The position numbers and the translations under genes were made by a program. Below the pieces are notes generated by a model. The model had not been told where the DNA came from and did not search any database. It saw only the letters and a list, made by a program, of their open reading frames with translations. A stretch of DNA of 64,000 nucleotides. It comes from Photobacterium sp. GJ3 (GTDB lineage: Bacteria; Pseudomonadota; Gammaproteobacteria; Enterobacterales; Vibrionaceae). The stretch is from contig NZ_CP073578.1 in the NCBI RefSeq assembly GCF_018199995.1, forward strand, positions 1,488,001-1,552,000. The letters are read 5' to 3'. This document shows, piece by piece, positions 46,440 to 56,160 of this stretch; the stretch's first letter is position 1, and every line of letters starts with the position of its first letter.

Positions 46440-46976
46440 TCAGAAGTAGAAACGTGTACCGAATACGAAACGGGTAAAGCTGTCTTCTACACCATCTTTG
46501 GTCACACTGATGTCATCAGTCGCGATGTTATAGTTGACCTCAGCACTGATAGCGACATGCTGGTTGATAAAGTATTTCACACCCCCAGCAATCTTAATGT
46601 TCAGCGCTGTGACGTCTTCAATATCAAAGTCGACATCCTCATCATCATTTGCAGAAAGGTTCGCTAACTGTGCTGCAGCGCCTAAGTAGGGCACCCAGTT
46701 ACTGTCGTTGGTAAAGTTATATTCGGTGAACATACCTAACTGGAAGGTTTTGGTACTGTCACTCATGTTGACATCAAGCACACCACCAAGCTCCCAGTTT
46801 TCTTTCAGGAAATAGCCGTATGATGTGTTTAACAGGAACAGGTAATCGTCAATATAGTCAAGATCCAAGCTCCCTTGTAAACCAAACTCTTGTGTACCTT
46901 CTTCCAGAGTCACTGCAAGAGCAGCCGGACTAGCCAACAGTGTTGAAACCAGTAATGCCAATGCTTGTTTCTTCAT
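46440..46976 (-). CDS. Small outer-membrane beta-barrel protein
   Basis: 178 residues. Signal peptide about 1-21 (KKQALALLVSTLLASPAALA), then about eight amphipathic strands with acidic loops (ANDDEDVDFDIED) and a C-terminal aromatic (TRFYF) typical of barrels that are inserted by the Bam complex. The size suits an eight-strand OmpA/OmpX/OmpW-like barrel; it matches the general outer-membrane beta-barrel family rather than any named porin. GGAGTGATAGAA precedes the start. The frame to 47048 is longer but would bury the signal peptide. Confidence 0.8.
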   Translation of the reverse strand: MKKQALALLVSTLLASPAALAVTLEEGTQEFGLQGSLDLDYIDDYLFLLNTSYGYFLKENWELGGVLDVNMSDSTKTFQLGMFTEYNFTNDSNWVPYLGAAAQLANLSANDDEDVDFDIEDVTALNIKIAGGVKYFINQHVAISAEVNYNIATDDISVTKDGVEDSFTRFVFGTRFYF

Positions 46977-47354
46977 TTCTATCACTCCATTGTTTTTGTG
47001 ATACAAAGGAAGCATAGACGAGCCTGTAAAATATTGCTCAAATGGCAATAAATTTTCACAAGATGTCTGTAAGGTATTTTGTGCTTTGTGTTGCGCGCTT
47101 ACATCTTGAATTTCTTCATGTTGGTGTTCGGAAATTCTGAAGAGATGTATCCGTGCTGCTTGTCTTACTTGTAAGAAATTTGATCTACCTCTAATGCACT
47201 ATAACTTGTAACCTTTGTCTATAAATCAATACATTCAATGTGTTTATTGAACCAACTCATTCACGCACTAAGACCATGGTCTGACAGGAAAGAAGTTAAA
47301 TTCAGATCAGGTCAGTGGTATAACAAGAAGAAATGTGAACAAAGGCAAGGAAAG
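46977..47354. other. Intergenic region upstream of the barrel gene and cobB
   Basis: AT-rich divergent region. It contains an in-frame N-terminal extension of cobB from 47238; otherwise I see no gene or named site. Confidence 0.4.
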
Positions 47355-48074
47355 ATGCATTTTCCCTATCGAAATATCGTCATACTCACTGGAGCAGGGA
47401 TTTCTGCTGAGTCTGGCATCAAAACTTTTCGCGATCAGGATGGGCTGTGGGAAAACCACAGAATCGAAGATGTTGCGACCCCTGAAGGCTATCATCGCGA
47501 TCCCGCTCTTGTTCAATCGTTTTACAATCAGCGGCGTAAGCAGCTCGAAAGTGGGACGGTGAAACCCAATGCTGCACACGACGCACTGGCCCGTTTAGAA
47601 CAAGAGTTGGATGGCAAGGTGACCATCGTGACACAAAATATCGATAATCTGCACGAAATGGCGGGCAGTCATCAGGTCATCCATATGCACGGGGAACTGC
47701 TGAAAGCACAATGTAGTCATAGCGGGCAGACGATAACGTGGTGCGGTGATATCTCTCTGGATGACAGTTGTCATTGCTGCCAGATTCCAGCACCGCTTCG
47801 TCCGAATGTTGTGTGGTTTGGTGAAATGCCACAGAGTATGGATAAAATCTATTCGGCTTTAGTCGAAGCGGATCTATTTATTGCGATCGGGACATCCGGC
47901 TCAGTGTATCCGGCTGCTGGTTTCGTGCATGAAGCGGCGATGAATGGTGCGCATACAGTTGAGTTAAATCTGGAACCCAGTATTGTCGAAAGTGAATTTG
48001 AAGAAAAACGATATGGCCCTGCTTCAGTGATTGTGCCTCAAGTTGTTGAGGAACTGCTCTCAGCGAAAAATTGA
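47355..48074 (+). CDS. cobB: NAD-dependent protein deacylase (sirtuin) CobB
   Basis: 239 residues, aligned with E. coli CobB. It removes acetyl or succinyl groups from lysines using NAD+. Visible: [26 protein letters not shown], catalytic His in HMHGEL, four zinc ligands (C.S.SGQ..., CHCC), [23 protein letters not shown] and LNLEPS. The frame is open upstream to 47238, and that extra stretch is Lys/Arg-rich like the long E. coli isoform, so two starts are possible. The ATG at 47355 has AGGAAAG before it. Confidence 0.92.
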   Translation: MHFPYRNIVILTGAGISAESGIKTFRDQDGLWENHRIEDVATPEGYHRDPALVQSFYNQRRKQLESGTVKPNAAHDALARLEQELDGKVTIVTQNIDNLHEMAGSHQVIHMHGELLKAQCSHSGQTITWCGDISLDDSCHCCQIPAPLRPNVVWFGEMPQSMDKIYSALVEADLFIAIGTSGSVYPAAGFVHEAAMNGAHTVELNLEPSIVESEFEEKRYGPASVIVPQVVEELLSAKN

Positions 48075-48087
48075 TGGTTAAGATCGA

Positions 48088-48111
48088 CAAAGGCGCCATT
48101 TTTGGCGCCTT
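48088..48111. terminator. Bidirectional terminator between cobB and potD
   Basis: AAAGGCGCC / GGCGCCTTT with an ATTTTT loop. Confidence 0.8.
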
Positions 48112-48141
48112 TCATGAGAATCAAAATGCTTTAGGCGACTT

Positions 48142-49185
48142 TTACTGTCCGGCTTTCAGCTTTTGGAAATACTCTTCATACAGTGTGACAGCATCGCCAA
48201 CACTGTCCTGCCATTCGCCGGCATCCAACACTTCCTGAGGCGGATAAATGCTTGGGTTGTTGACAAATTCTTTTGGCAGCTTATCTTTCGCGGTTGCCAC
48301 TGGGGTCGGGTAGCCGATTTCCAGCGCGATCTTCGCTGCATTTTCAGGCTTCAGCAGGAAGTCGATCATCTTATGAGCGGCTTCTTTGTGCTTCGCGCCA
48401 GCTGGGATGGCCAGACTGTCCATCCAGAAGATAGCACCTTCTTTCGGCCAGACAATCTCAATCGGGGCGCCTTCCTGGCGAGCCATATATGCCGAACCGT
48501 TCCACAGCATCCCCAGAGAGGTTTCGCCAGCCATATAAGGGTTTGCCGGGAAGTCTGAGTTAAACAGCAGGACGTTTGGCATTAGCTTTTTCAGTTCTTC
48601 ATAAGCGGCTTTGATCTCATCCGGATTCTTGGTATTCGCCGAGTAGCCCAGTTTACGCAGTGCCATATGGAAGAACTCGCGGGCATCGTCCATCATCATC
48701 AGCTGGCCTTGCCACTTGCTGTCCCAGAAATTGCTCCAGCCCTTGATTTCTTCTTGGTTGATCATATCGGTATTGACCCCGATCCCCGTCGCACCCCAGA
48801 TGTACGGAATCGAGTAGTCGTTACTCGGATCAAAAGGCTTGTTCAGAAAGTTAGGGTCTAATTCTTTGAAATGGCTCAGCTTAGATTTGTCGATCTTTTG
48901 CAGCATGCCTTCATCACGCATCTTAGAGACGTAATACGTGGAAGGAACAACCAGATCATAACCTGTGCCGTAGGTCTTCAATTTTGCATACATCGACTCA
49001 TTTGATTCATAAGTCGAATAAATGACTTTAATGCCGGTTTCTTTGGTGAAGTCTTCCAGCACGTCGGCAGGAATATATTCAGACCAATTGTAGAAATACA
49101 GCTCTTCATCTGCTGCCAGCGCTGCATTGGAAACCAGTGACAGGGCGAATACACCGCCAGTCATAACTGAAGACCATTTGTTCAT
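48142..49185 (-). CDS. potD: Spermidine/putrescine-binding protein PotD, copy 1 (distal)
   Basis: 347 residues. Sec signal peptide (about 1-24, ending ALAADEE), then the PotD fold: LYFYNWSEYIPADVLEDFTKETGIKVIYSTYESNE, DLVVPSTYYVSKMRDEGMLQKIDKSKL and YMAGETSLGMLWNGSAYMAR. The Trp and acidic residues of the polyamine pocket are in these segments. It is a close paralogue of the next gene, separated from it by a terminator and a 180-base leader, so it is probably transcribed partly on its own. AGGAG lies 6 bases before the ATG. Confidence 0.9.
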   Translation of the reverse strand: MNKWSSVMTGGVFALSLVSNAALAADEELYFYNWSEYIPADVLEDFTKETGIKVIYSTYESNESMYAKLKTYGTGYDLVVPSTYYVSKMRDEGMLQKIDKSKLSHFKELDPNFLNKPFDPSNDYSIPYIWGATGIGVNTDMINQEEIKGWSNFWDSKWQGQLMMMDDAREFFHMALRKLGYSANTKNPDEIKAAYEELKKLMPNVLLFNSDFPANPYMAGETSLGMLWNGSAYMARQEGAPIEIVWPKEGAIFWMDSLAIPAGAKHKEAAHKMIDFLLKPENAAKIALEIGYPTPVATAKDKLPKEFVNNPSIYPPQEVLDAGEWQDSVGDAVTLYEEYFQKLKAGQ

Positions 49186-49365
49186 GTTTTACTCCTAACT
49201 TCGGGAGCCAAGTCGGGCTGCCCGGCCGGTATAGCTATGCCCACCTCGCTTGCGGACAATCACGCCAATCATGGTGACAATTTGATGTCAGAAAGACATT
49301 TCAAGTGCTTTCTAACGCATGGAATTCCTTCAAGAATCAGTGGGAGAGTATAGCAGAGGGGGGAA

Positions 49366-49397
49366 GAAAAAAGGCAACCAAAATGGTTTGGTTGCCT
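49366..49397 (-). terminator. Terminator between the two potD genes
   Basis: Minus strand: GGCAACCAAA / TTGGTTGCC stem then T6. It should reduce read-through from potABCD into the distal potD. Confidence 0.8.
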
Positions 49398-49408
49398 AAA
49401 GAAAAGAC

Positions 49409-50440
49409 TTATTGACCAGCTTTCAGCTTCAGGAAGTTCTCTTCGTATTGTACATTGGCTTCGCCAACAGCATTCTGGAACTCACCGCGAGCCAGTTCTT
49501 CCTTCGGTGGGAAGAGGGTCGGGTTGTCTTTGTATTTCGCGTTTGATGCAGCAACACCGGTCAGATAACCGGTTTCTTCAGAAATCTTCGCTGCAACATC
49601 CGGACGCAGCAGGAAGTCGATCATCTTGTGAGCTGCGTCAACATTCTTCGCGTTATTGGTGATGGCCAGATTATCAACCCAGTAAATGCCACCTTCTTTT
49701 GGCCAGATCAGCTCAATGGGCAAGCCTTCACGCTGTGCTTGTGCGGCAGAACCGTTCCACAGCATGCCCAGACCAACTTCACCCGCCATGTATGGTGCCG
49801 CAGGGTTATCTGAGTTGAAGACCAGAACGTTAGGCATCAGCTCTTTCAGTTTTTCATAGGCTTCATTAATTTGTTTTGGATCTGTGGTGTTACCTGAGTA
49901 ACCCAGGATTTTCAGTGCGATGTGGTGAACTTCACGGGTATCATCCATCAGCATCAGCTGACCGCGATATTTCGGATCCCACAGGTCTTCCCAGCTGTCG
50001 AAGTCAGCAGGGTCATACATTTCGGTGTTCACCGCCAGGCCCGTAATCCCCAGTACATGAGGAATGGAGTATTCATTGTTCGGGTCAAACGGCTTGTTCA
50101 GATAGGTCTCATCAAGATTTTTGAAGTTTTTCAGCTTCGACTTGTCGATCTTCTGCAGCATGCCTTCGTCGCGCATTTTGGCAACGAAGTAGGTTGAAGG
50201 AACAACCAGATCGTAACCTTCCGGATGTGCTTTCAGTTTGGCATACATGGTTTCGTTCGACTCATAAGTCGAATAGATGACTTTAATGCCCGTTTCTTTA
50301 GTGAACTGTTCACGTAATTCCGTAGAAATGTACGGACCCCAGTTCATAAAGACTAATTCTTCATTAGCTGCATTCGCACTACCAGATACCAAAGTAGCAG
50401 CGCATGCGGCGCTGGCCAGAAACGCGGACCATTTTTTCAT
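49409..50440 (-). CDS. potD: Spermidine/putrescine-binding protein PotD, copy 2 (proximal)
   Basis: 343 residues from the ATG at 50440 (GGAG 11 bases upstream); a GTG four codons earlier is also in frame. Signal peptide ends near GSANAANEE. The segments LVFMNWGPYISTELREQF, VIYSTYESNETMYAKLK and YMAGEVGLGMLWNGSAAQAQ mirror copy 1. This periplasmic protein delivers polyamines to PotB/PotC. It differs from copy 1 in the pocket segment (NWGPY against NWSEY), which may change affinity or preference. Confidence 0.92.
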   Translation of the reverse strand: MKKWSAFLASAACAATLVSGSANAANEELVFMNWGPYISTELREQFTKETGIKVIYSTYESNETMYAKLKAHPEGYDLVVPSTYFVAKMRDEGMLQKIDKSKLKNFKNLDETYLNKPFDPNNEYSIPHVLGITGLAVNTEMYDPADFDSWEDLWDPKYRGQLMLMDDTREVHHIALKILGYSGNTTDPKQINEAYEKLKELMPNVLVFNSDNPAAPYMAGEVGLGMLWNGSAAQAQREGLPIELIWPKEGGIYWVDNLAITNNAKNVDAAHKMIDFLLRPDVAAKISEETGYLTGVAASNAKYKDNPTLFPPKEELARGEFQNAVGEANVQYEENFLKLKAGQ

Positions 50441-50577
50441 TGATGTGATCACTCCAAAATCCCTGTTGGGATGGTTGATTAAAACAGGAGTCTTCTTCTC
50501 CTGCGTAAGCGGCCAGACTGAACAAAGCCTGGCCGCATTTCTTGCCTGATTATCAGGCAGAAAATTTTTAACGCAAC

Positions 50578-51348
50578 TTATTTTATCTTGTCGCGGGTGA
50601 TGACTTGTGACAGCACAACCAAAGTCAATGAAATCAACAACATTACCGTCGCCAGGGCATTCACTTCAGGTGAAATTCCCACTTTGACCATGGAATAAAT
50701 CTTCAATGGTAAGATTTCATAAGTTGGGCCAGTGACAAATGAGCTGACAATCACGTCATCCAGCGACAGAGTGAAACTCAGCAGCCAGCCAGCAAATACA
50801 GCAGGTTTTGCCAGAGGCAGGATAATCTGTTTCAGAATGACCCATTCACTGGCGCCTAAGTCCCGGGCAGCTTCCAGCATCTTCACGTCAAACCCTTTCA
50901 GGCGGCTGTATACGGTGACCACGACGAAAGGCAAACAGAAGGTGATGTGAGACAGTAGCAAGGTCAGAAAGCCCAGCTTAGCGCCCATCAAAATGAAGAG
51001 GGCAAGCAGGGAGATGGCCATGACAATATCCGGAGACATCATGACCACAAACAACATGCCGTTTACAAAGCCTTTGCCTTTAAACTGGTAACGGAACAGG
51101 GCCACGGCGGTGAGACTGCCTATGATGGCCGCTGCCGTTGCCGAAAACACGGCGATATTGAGCGAGTGCCATGCGGCCTGCATCAGGCTGTCGTTGTTGA
51201 CCAGTTGCTCATACCATTTGGTCGTAAAGCCTCCCCATTTCATACCAAATTTACTGGCGTTGAAGGAGTTGACGATCAGAATAATGATTGGGATATACAG
51301 AAATGCATAAACCACAGACATCAGGCTGAATTTAAAAATACGTCCCAC
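50578..51348 (-). CDS. potC: Spermidine/putrescine ABC permease PotC
   Basis: 256 residues, six hydrophobic segments, with the cytoplasmic EAA loop [24 protein letters not shown] that docks on PotA. Aligns with E. coli PotC. The start is GTG two bases after the potB stop, indicating translational coupling. Confidence 0.93.
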   Translation of the reverse strand: MGRIFKFSLMSVVYAFLYIPIIILIVNSFNASKFGMKWGGFTTKWYEQLVNNDSLMQAAWHSLNIAVFSATAAAIIGSLTAVALFRYQFKGKGFVNGMLFVVMMSPDIVMAISLLALFILMGAKLGFLTLLLSHITFCLPFVVVTVYSRLKGFDVKMLEAARDLGASEWVILKQIILPLAKPAVFAGWLLSFTLSLDDVIVSSFVTGPTYEILPLKIYSMVKVGISPEVNALATVMLLISLTLVVLSQVITRDKIK

Positions 51349-51350
51349 GA

Positions 51351-52208
51351 TTATTCCAGCTCCACTTTTCGATTCAGTAGCTTACCAGCGCGATAATAGG
51401 CATAGAGTAAGACGGCCATGGAGAGAGTCAGCGCAATACTCGTTGCTGCACCAAATGGCCAGTCTCGCGCATTGAGCACCTGGCTCTTAATCACGTTACC
51501 AATCAGCAGATTTTTGGCGCCACCCAGCAGGTCTGAAATGTAGAACATGCCCATGGCTGGCAGGAACACCAGCAGACAGCCTGCGATTACGCCCGGCATT
51601 GTTAATGGGGCGATGACACGAACAAAAGTCTGAAACTTATTTGCCCCTAAATCACGGGCGGCCTCAATGTAGGTGTTGTCCAGCTTTTCAATCGCTGAAT
51701 ACAATGGCAGCACCATAAATGGCAGCAGAATGTAAACCAGACCAACCATCACGGCATATTCGGTGTACATAATACGCAGCGGCTTATCAATGATGCCCAG
51801 CGCCATCAGGCTGCTGTTGAATACGCCTTGCGTCCCCAGCATGAGTTTCAGGCCATACGTTCGGATCAATGAGTTGGTCCAGAACGGAACGATGACCAGA
51901 AACAGCATAAACGGACGCCATTTTTCCGGCATTTTGGCAATACTGTATGCAAACGGATAACCCACCAGCAGGCAGAGCAGGGTCGCCATACCCGCCATAT
52001 AAAACGAATGCAGCATGACCTGTGCGTACAGGGGATCAAACAGACGGACATAGTTTTCGAGCGTGAACGTCAAATCGATCAGATTTGCATCGTCACGGGT
52101 CAGAAAACTGGTTCCGATAATCATCAGATTCGGGATAAATACAAATAGCAGTAGCCACCCGACAATGACCGAAATGATGATATTTTGCAGATTAAGCTTC
52201 TTCGTCAT
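51351..52208 (-). CDS. potB: Spermidine/putrescine ABC permease PotB
   Basis: 285 residues from the ATG at 52208, which overlaps the potA stop by 17 bases. Membrane segments begin with [22 protein letters not shown]; the EAA loop is [24 protein letters not shown]. Matches E. coli PotB closely to the final NRKVELE. A longer frame to 52250 would only add residues inside potA. Confidence 0.93.
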   Translation of the reverse strand: MTKKLNLQNIIISVIVGWLLLFVFIPNLMIIGTSFLTRDDANLIDLTFTLENYVRLFDPLYAQVMLHSFYMAGMATLLCLLVGYPFAYSIAKMPEKWRPFMLFLVIVPFWTNSLIRTYGLKLMLGTQGVFNSSLMALGIIDKPLRIMYTEYAVMVGLVYILLPFMVLPLYSAIEKLDNTYIEAARDLGANKFQTFVRVIAPLTMPGVIAGCLLVFLPAMGMFYISDLLGGAKNLLIGNVIKSQVLNARDWPFGAATSIALTLSMAVLLYAYYRAGKLLNRKVELE

Positions 52209-53310
52209 CAGCCAGCACCACTTCCCAACTTTCAACCCAGGTAATCGCAACTTTCTGATTCAGCGAATGGTCAACGTCCGGATCATCTTCGTTAAAGAAT
52301 TCACTCACCATGACAGATTTACCCGTTTCAATTTCAACGACCGAGTCCAGCGTCATGCCTTTATAGGTCCGCTCACGAACGTGACCCATCAGCCCCCAGC
52401 TTTCTTCATTCTCGTTGATTTCTTCCAGGCGAATATCTTCAGGACGGAGCAGCACTTTCAGAGCTTCGCCTTGCATCACGTCCAGATCGCAGTGGACCAC
52501 CGCTTCACGACCTTCCACAATGGCCTTGATGCGCTTTTCATCCAAGCGCTCAATAACCTCTGCATCAAACACGTTGATCTCACCGATAAAGCGCGCAACG
52601 AACAGGTTGCTTGGTTCTTCATAAATCTCACGTGGTGTACCATCCTGCTCGATTTTTCCGTCCCGCATGACAATGATACGGTCGGACATCGACAGGGCTT
52701 CTTCCTGATCGTGGGTTACGAAAATAAACGTGATCCCCAAGCGTCGCTGAAGTTGCTTCAGTTCCAGTTGCATTTGTTTACGAAGTTTGTAATCCAACGC
52801 GGACAAGGATTCATCCAGCAGTAAGACTTTCGGTTTGTTGACCACAGCACGGGCGATTGCCACACGTTGTTGCTGGCCACCAGAAAGCTGATGCGGTTTA
52901 CGCGGTGCAAACTGGTCCAACTGAACCATTTGCAGCGCTTCCATCACGCGAGGTTTGATGTCGCTTTCCGGCACTTTTTGCATACGCAGACCAAAAGCGA
53001 CATTGTCAAATACCGTCATGTGCGGAAACAGGGCATAACTCTGGAACACAGTGTTCACATGGCGTTGTTCAGCATGAACCTGAGTGACATCTTGGCCAGC
53101 AATAATAATCTGTCCCTGGTCAGCATCTTCAAAACCAGCAATCAGACGAAGAACCGTGGTTTTACCACAGCCTGACGGACCCAAAATGGTTAAGAACTCA
53201 CCGTCATTGACGTTCAGATCTAACCCTTGAATGATTTGTTTACCGTCAAAGCTCTTGCTCAGCCCTTTGAGCTGAATAACCGGTTCTTTGGATGTGATGT
53301 TTGTGTTCAA
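52192..53310 (-). CDS. potA: Spermidine/putrescine ABC ATPase PotA
   Basis: 372 residues from the TTG at 53310, chosen because AAGG lies 5 bases upstream and the length fits E. coli PotA (378). An ATG at 53355 is in frame but lacks a ribosome-binding site. Visible: Walker [11 protein letters not shown]-loop, signature [14 protein letters not shown], Walker B LLLDES, H-loop VTHDQEEA and the C-terminal TOBE domain ([12 protein letters not shown] to [11 protein letters not shown]) that regulates the pump. First gene of potABCD. Confidence 0.93.
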   Translation of the reverse strand: MNTNITSKEPVIQLKGLSKSFDGKQIIQGLDLNVNDGEFLTILGPSGCGKTTVLRLIAGFEDADQGQIIIAGQDVTQVHAEQRHVNTVFQSYALFPHMTVFDNVAFGLRMQKVPESDIKPRVMEALQMVQLDQFAPRKPHQLSGGQQQRVAIARAVVNKPKVLLLDESLSALDYKLRKQMQLELKQLQRRLGITFIFVTHDQEEALSMSDRIIVMRDGKIEQDGTPREIYEEPSNLFVARFIGEINVFDAEVIERLDEKRIKAIVEGREAVVHCDLDVMQGEALKVLLRPEDIRLEEINENEESWGLMGHVRERTYKGMTLDSVVEIETGKSVMVSEFFNEDDPDVDHSLNQKVAITWVESWEVVLADDEEA

Positions 53311-53763
53311 CTCTACCTTGTCTCCACATCGTTCAATGCAACATTTTGTTTGCATTTTTTGGTCAATTTCAGGAGGCGGATAATAGACTCCTGTTCTTAT
53401 ATTTCAAAGCGTTTTTTCAGTCAGAAATGCGACTTTTTTGTACGCGTGTTTTGCCATAGATTTCTGATGATTTCATAGCAAAATTTCATGTTTTTCTAGG
53501 GTAATGATGCGGATTTTAGATTGCAAATTGACGACCGAAAATACATGAAGTCTGAACGAAAGTTGAACTTTCTTCGTCTCGTAACCTGACATTTTCACCC
53601 GTCACAGATAATGCAGTGGGATCCACCAGCTTCGAACTGCTCCAAGAAACAGACTGATTTTGTGGCTTTGAAGCATTTTTTAACCAACGCACGATTTGTT
53701 TAGCGGGAGGGGTAGCGTACAATCCGAGGCATTGTTTCGAATTACATTGAATGAACTATCTGC
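53311..53763. other. Divergent intergenic region upstream of potA
   Basis: About 450 bases, AT-rich toward potA. A minus-strand frame at 53516-53722 encodes a 68-residue peptide without ribosome-binding site; I do not call it. It should hold the potA promoter and the promoter of the divergent membrane-protein gene; no operator is recognised. Confidence 0.4.
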
Positions 53764-54591
53764 ATGAATAACAAAAGTCTTCAGGTTGGCGGCTCCATCG
53801 AAAAAGCAGTTTCTGGTCAATCAGAGCTGCAAGCTGTCTCGGTATTGCAGGAAGCTTGGAAAGTGACTGCAAAACATTTTCTGACATTTTTTCCTGCGGT
53901 TGCGGGTTGGTTTCTGGCACAAATGGCCCTGTTGTTACTGGCGCTGAAAGTACAGCTTGGTGATCCCAATATCTTTTTTAATGCATTCATTTCTGGTGAA
54001 GGCCTGACGCCAGAAGTCGTCCAGGCAGGGGTGATGGCGAATTTTTGGGCGGAAGTGCTGAGCGCGCCGTTATTTGCCGGTGTCAGTTTAATGGCGCTGA
54101 ATCATGCCGTTGGATTACCAACGAAACCCCGCCATCTGGTAAAAGGCTTTCCGTTTGCGGTGGTTTCTGCGGTCACCGTACTGCTGACGTCTTCCCTGCA
54201 GGGGGTGGGTAACGTTCTGTTCCCGATTTTGGGCTTGTTTCTGGCGATGGCTTTCAGTATGACCATCACCTTGGTGTGTGAAAAGCGCGTCAGCCCTTTG
54301 AAAGCCATTCAGTACTCGACTGTGGCCACTTTCCGTAAGATTCTGCCAATGTCTGCCATTTTTATTGTTGTGCTGATTTTGTTTTTCCTGTCTTTCGCAA
54401 CCTTCGGGCTGGGTCTGATCTGGACGATTCCGTTTTTCTTTAACGTGAAAGCCATTATCTACCGGAATTTATTCGGGATTACGTTACAGGTCACAACGGT
54501 TCGTAAAAATGATGAAGATGACAACGACGATCAGGGTAACGACAAAGAAAATCATAATAAAGAAGAAGATACAAAGGTGTTCAACGCGTGA
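53764..54591 (+). CDS. Uncharacterised multi-span membrane protein
   Basis: 275 residues with about five hydrophobic segments (FLTFFPAVAGWFLAQMALLLLAL, PLFAGVSLMAL, FPILGLFLAMAFSMTITLV, MSAIFIVVLILFFLSFATFG, LIWTIPFFFNV). The pattern CEKRVSPLKAIQYSTVATFRKILP between spans is typical of DUF975-like glycerophosphoryl-diester membrane families. The tail is extremely acidic and Asn-rich (DEDDNDDQGNDKENHN) and cytoplasmic. It overlaps the next gene by 4 bases, so the two are probably coupled. Function unknown. Confidence 0.65.
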   Translation: MNNKSLQVGGSIEKAVSGQSELQAVSVLQEAWKVTAKHFLTFFPAVAGWFLAQMALLLLALKVQLGDPNIFFNAFISGEGLTPEVVQAGVMANFWAEVLSAPLFAGVSLMALNHAVGLPTKPRHLVKGFPFAVVSAVTVLLTSSLQGVGNVLFPILGLFLAMAFSMTITLVCEKRVSPLKAIQYSTVATFRKILPMSAIFIVVLILFFLSFATFGLGLIWTIPFFFNVKAIIYRNLFGITLQVTTVRKNDEDDNDDQGNDKENHNKEEDTKVFNA

Positions 54592-55352
54592 TAAAAAAAA
54601 TAAGACGAAGTGTGATTGCCAGCGGGGCACTGCTGCTTTTTGGCTGTGCCGAGCCGGAAAAGGTTGCTGAGGAAACAAAACAGGATACCCGACCGGATTT
54701 CAACGTCATGGAAGACGTTAACGCCAAGAAACAAGCTTTTTTTGATTTCCTTCGTCCTGCTGTTGTGGCGGAAAATGCCAGAATCAGTGAAGAACGAACC
54801 TTCTTACTGGCAATTCAGGCTCAGACACATGCTGGCCAGTCGATCAATCCGAGTGACTTGGATGAAGCCCGCCAATTGGGGGATTCATATAATCTTGAAC
54901 TGACAGAAGACCAACTCACAGAACAGTGGCTGAATAAAATGCTGATTCGTGTCGATACTTTGCCTGAAGCACTGGTATTGAGTCAGGCAGCCAATGAATC
55001 AGGTTGGGGCACTTCCCGTTTTGCCGTCGAAGGAAATAATTTCTTTGGCCAGTGGTGTTACACACCAGGCTGCGGCATGGTACCCAATGCAAGAAGCGAA
55101 GGTGCCAGACATGAAGTTGCTGTCTTTTCCGATGCCAAACAATCCGTGCATGCATATTTTATGAATGTGAACCGTAACCGGGCTTATGCCGAGTTAAGAG
55201 AGATCCGTGCCCAGCAACGGGCCTCCGGCAATCGCTTGACCGGCCTCAAACTGGCAGAAGGGCTGCGCCGTTATTCTGAGCGTGGGCAGGATTATGTGAG
55301 TGAAATTCAAGGCATGATCCGACATAACAAACAGTATTGGCAACAGGGTTGA
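54588..55352 (+). CDS. bax: Bax-like glucosaminidase lipoprotein
   Basis: 254 residues. The start is a GTG overlapping the previous stop (GTGA), with AAAGG upstream. A lipoprotein-like signal ends LLFGC. The C-terminal half is a glucosaminidase domain matching E. coli Bax: SQAANESGWGTSRFAVEGNNFFGQW (catalytic Glu), GARHEVAVFSDAKQSVHAYF, RAYAELREIRAQ and YSERGQDYVSEIQ. Expected to cut N-acetylglucosaminyl bonds of peptidoglycan in the periplasm. Coupled to the membrane-protein gene, and followed immediately by the DUF2987 gene. Confidence 0.88.
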   Translation: MIKKIRRSVIASGALLLFGCAEPEKVAEETKQDTRPDFNVMEDVNAKKQAFFDFLRPAVVAENARISEERTFLLAIQAQTHAGQSINPSDLDEARQLGDSYNLELTEDQLTEQWLNKMLIRVDTLPEALVLSQAANESGWGTSRFAVEGNNFFGQWCYTPGCGMVPNARSEGARHEVAVFSDAKQSVHAYFMNVNRNRAYAELREIRAQQRASGNRLTGLKLAEGLRRYSERGQDYVSEIQGMIRHNKQYWQQG

Positions 55353-55354
55353 AC

Positions 55355-56020
55355 ATGATGAAACAGACTTTTTTATCGGTTGTCCTCGCAACTATGGCCT
55401 TGGGTGCATCGTCGCAGGCATTGGCTCAGAATATTGAAATGCGTTACAGCAACCTGTTCAGTAAACTCAAACATAATATCGAAGAATCACACCCGGATGT
55501 GAAAATCGCGCTGTATCTGATTGATCAGAAAACCGGCCAGACTTGCGCTGTTCATCAGGGCTGGATGCAAAAAGAAGAGCACTATGAAGAGTTGGTGATC
55601 CCGTCAGACAACGCATTAGTGATTCCATTGGACAACAACCTGCGGCAGGCAAACCCGGATGTCACCTTTGTGATTGACGATGGCATTACCTGTGATGTTT
55701 CTATGCAAGTGATTGCCAGCAAACCATTCGGGGCTTCGGTCAGCAAAGCTGAGCTTGCCGCATTACTGCCGCAAATGGACACACTGTTGAATGACTTGGG
55801 TGGCATGTTCTCATCCTGGTTTATGCCGGAAGTGGCGGGCGTCGTGATGCATTTCCCGCAAGAACAACAGGGCAGCATTCAAGTTTCAGCGCAACAAAGC
55901 ATTGAGATTCAGCAAGGTAAAGCAGTCATCGTTCTCAGTGATGTGCCTGAAAATGCAGTGCTTTCCTTGCCTGCATCTCCAGAAAAAGTCACCCCGTGGC
56001 TGGCAAAATCTTCACAATAA
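55355..56020 (+). CDS. DUF2987 family exported protein
   Basis: 221 residues. Signal peptide about 1-24 (FLSVVLATMALGASSQALAQ), then the DUF2987 core: EMRYSNLFSKLKHNIEESHPDVKIALYL, CAVHQGWMQKEEHYEELVIP and NPDVTFVIDDGITCDVSMQV. Two Cys in these segments could form a disulfide. The role is unknown; it begins two bases after the bax stop and so shares its operon. AGGG precedes the ATG. Confidence 0.85.
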   Translation: MMKQTFLSVVLATMALGASSQALAQNIEMRYSNLFSKLKHNIEESHPDVKIALYLIDQKTGQTCAVHQGWMQKEEHYEELVIPSDNALVIPLDNNLRQANPDVTFVIDDGITCDVSMQVIASKPFGASVSKAELAALLPQMDTLLNDLGGMFSSWFMPEVAGVVMHFPQEQQGSIQVSAQQSIEIQQGKAVIVLSDVPENAVLSLPASPEKVTPWLAKSSQ

Positions 56021-56100
56021 ACACTTCTTCCGGGGCTGTTGCTGTGTCCTCAGCCCTCATTTCCAATCTGACCCAAGCCTGTCTGTTTGTTTGAGCTTAC

Positions 56101-56120
56101 AATGTTCATTAGTGAACATT
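56101..56120. promoter_or_regulatory. Operator 1 of the Xre/RES pair
   Basis: AATGTTCATTAGTGAACATT, arms AATGTTCA/TGAACATT, perfect. It overlaps the likely -35 region. The same TGTTCA core recurs in operator 2, so one protein, presumably the antitoxin, binds both. Confidence 0.7.
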
Positions 56121-56124
56121 GTGT

Positions 56125-56130
56125 TATAAT
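56125..56130 (+). promoter_or_regulatory. -10 box of the Xre/RES promoter
   Basis: TATAAT, perfect consensus, lying exactly between the two palindromes, so binding at either should block transcription. Confidence 0.65.
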
Positions 56131-56131
56131 A

Positions 56132-56147
56132 TGTTCATAAATGAACA
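56132..56147. promoter_or_regulatory. Operator 2 of the Xre/RES pair
   Basis: TGTTCATAAATGAACA, arms TGTTCAT/ATGAACA, perfect; centre 29 bases from the centre of operator 1, about three helical turns, so both sites face the same side of the DNA. Confidence 0.7.
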
Positions 56148-56160
56148 GAAGGAGAAGGTG

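Noticed and set aside
53516..53722. 68-codon minus-strand frame in the pot intergenic region
   Set aside because: Peptide looks somewhat protein-like but has no ribosome-binding site, terminator or recognised relative.
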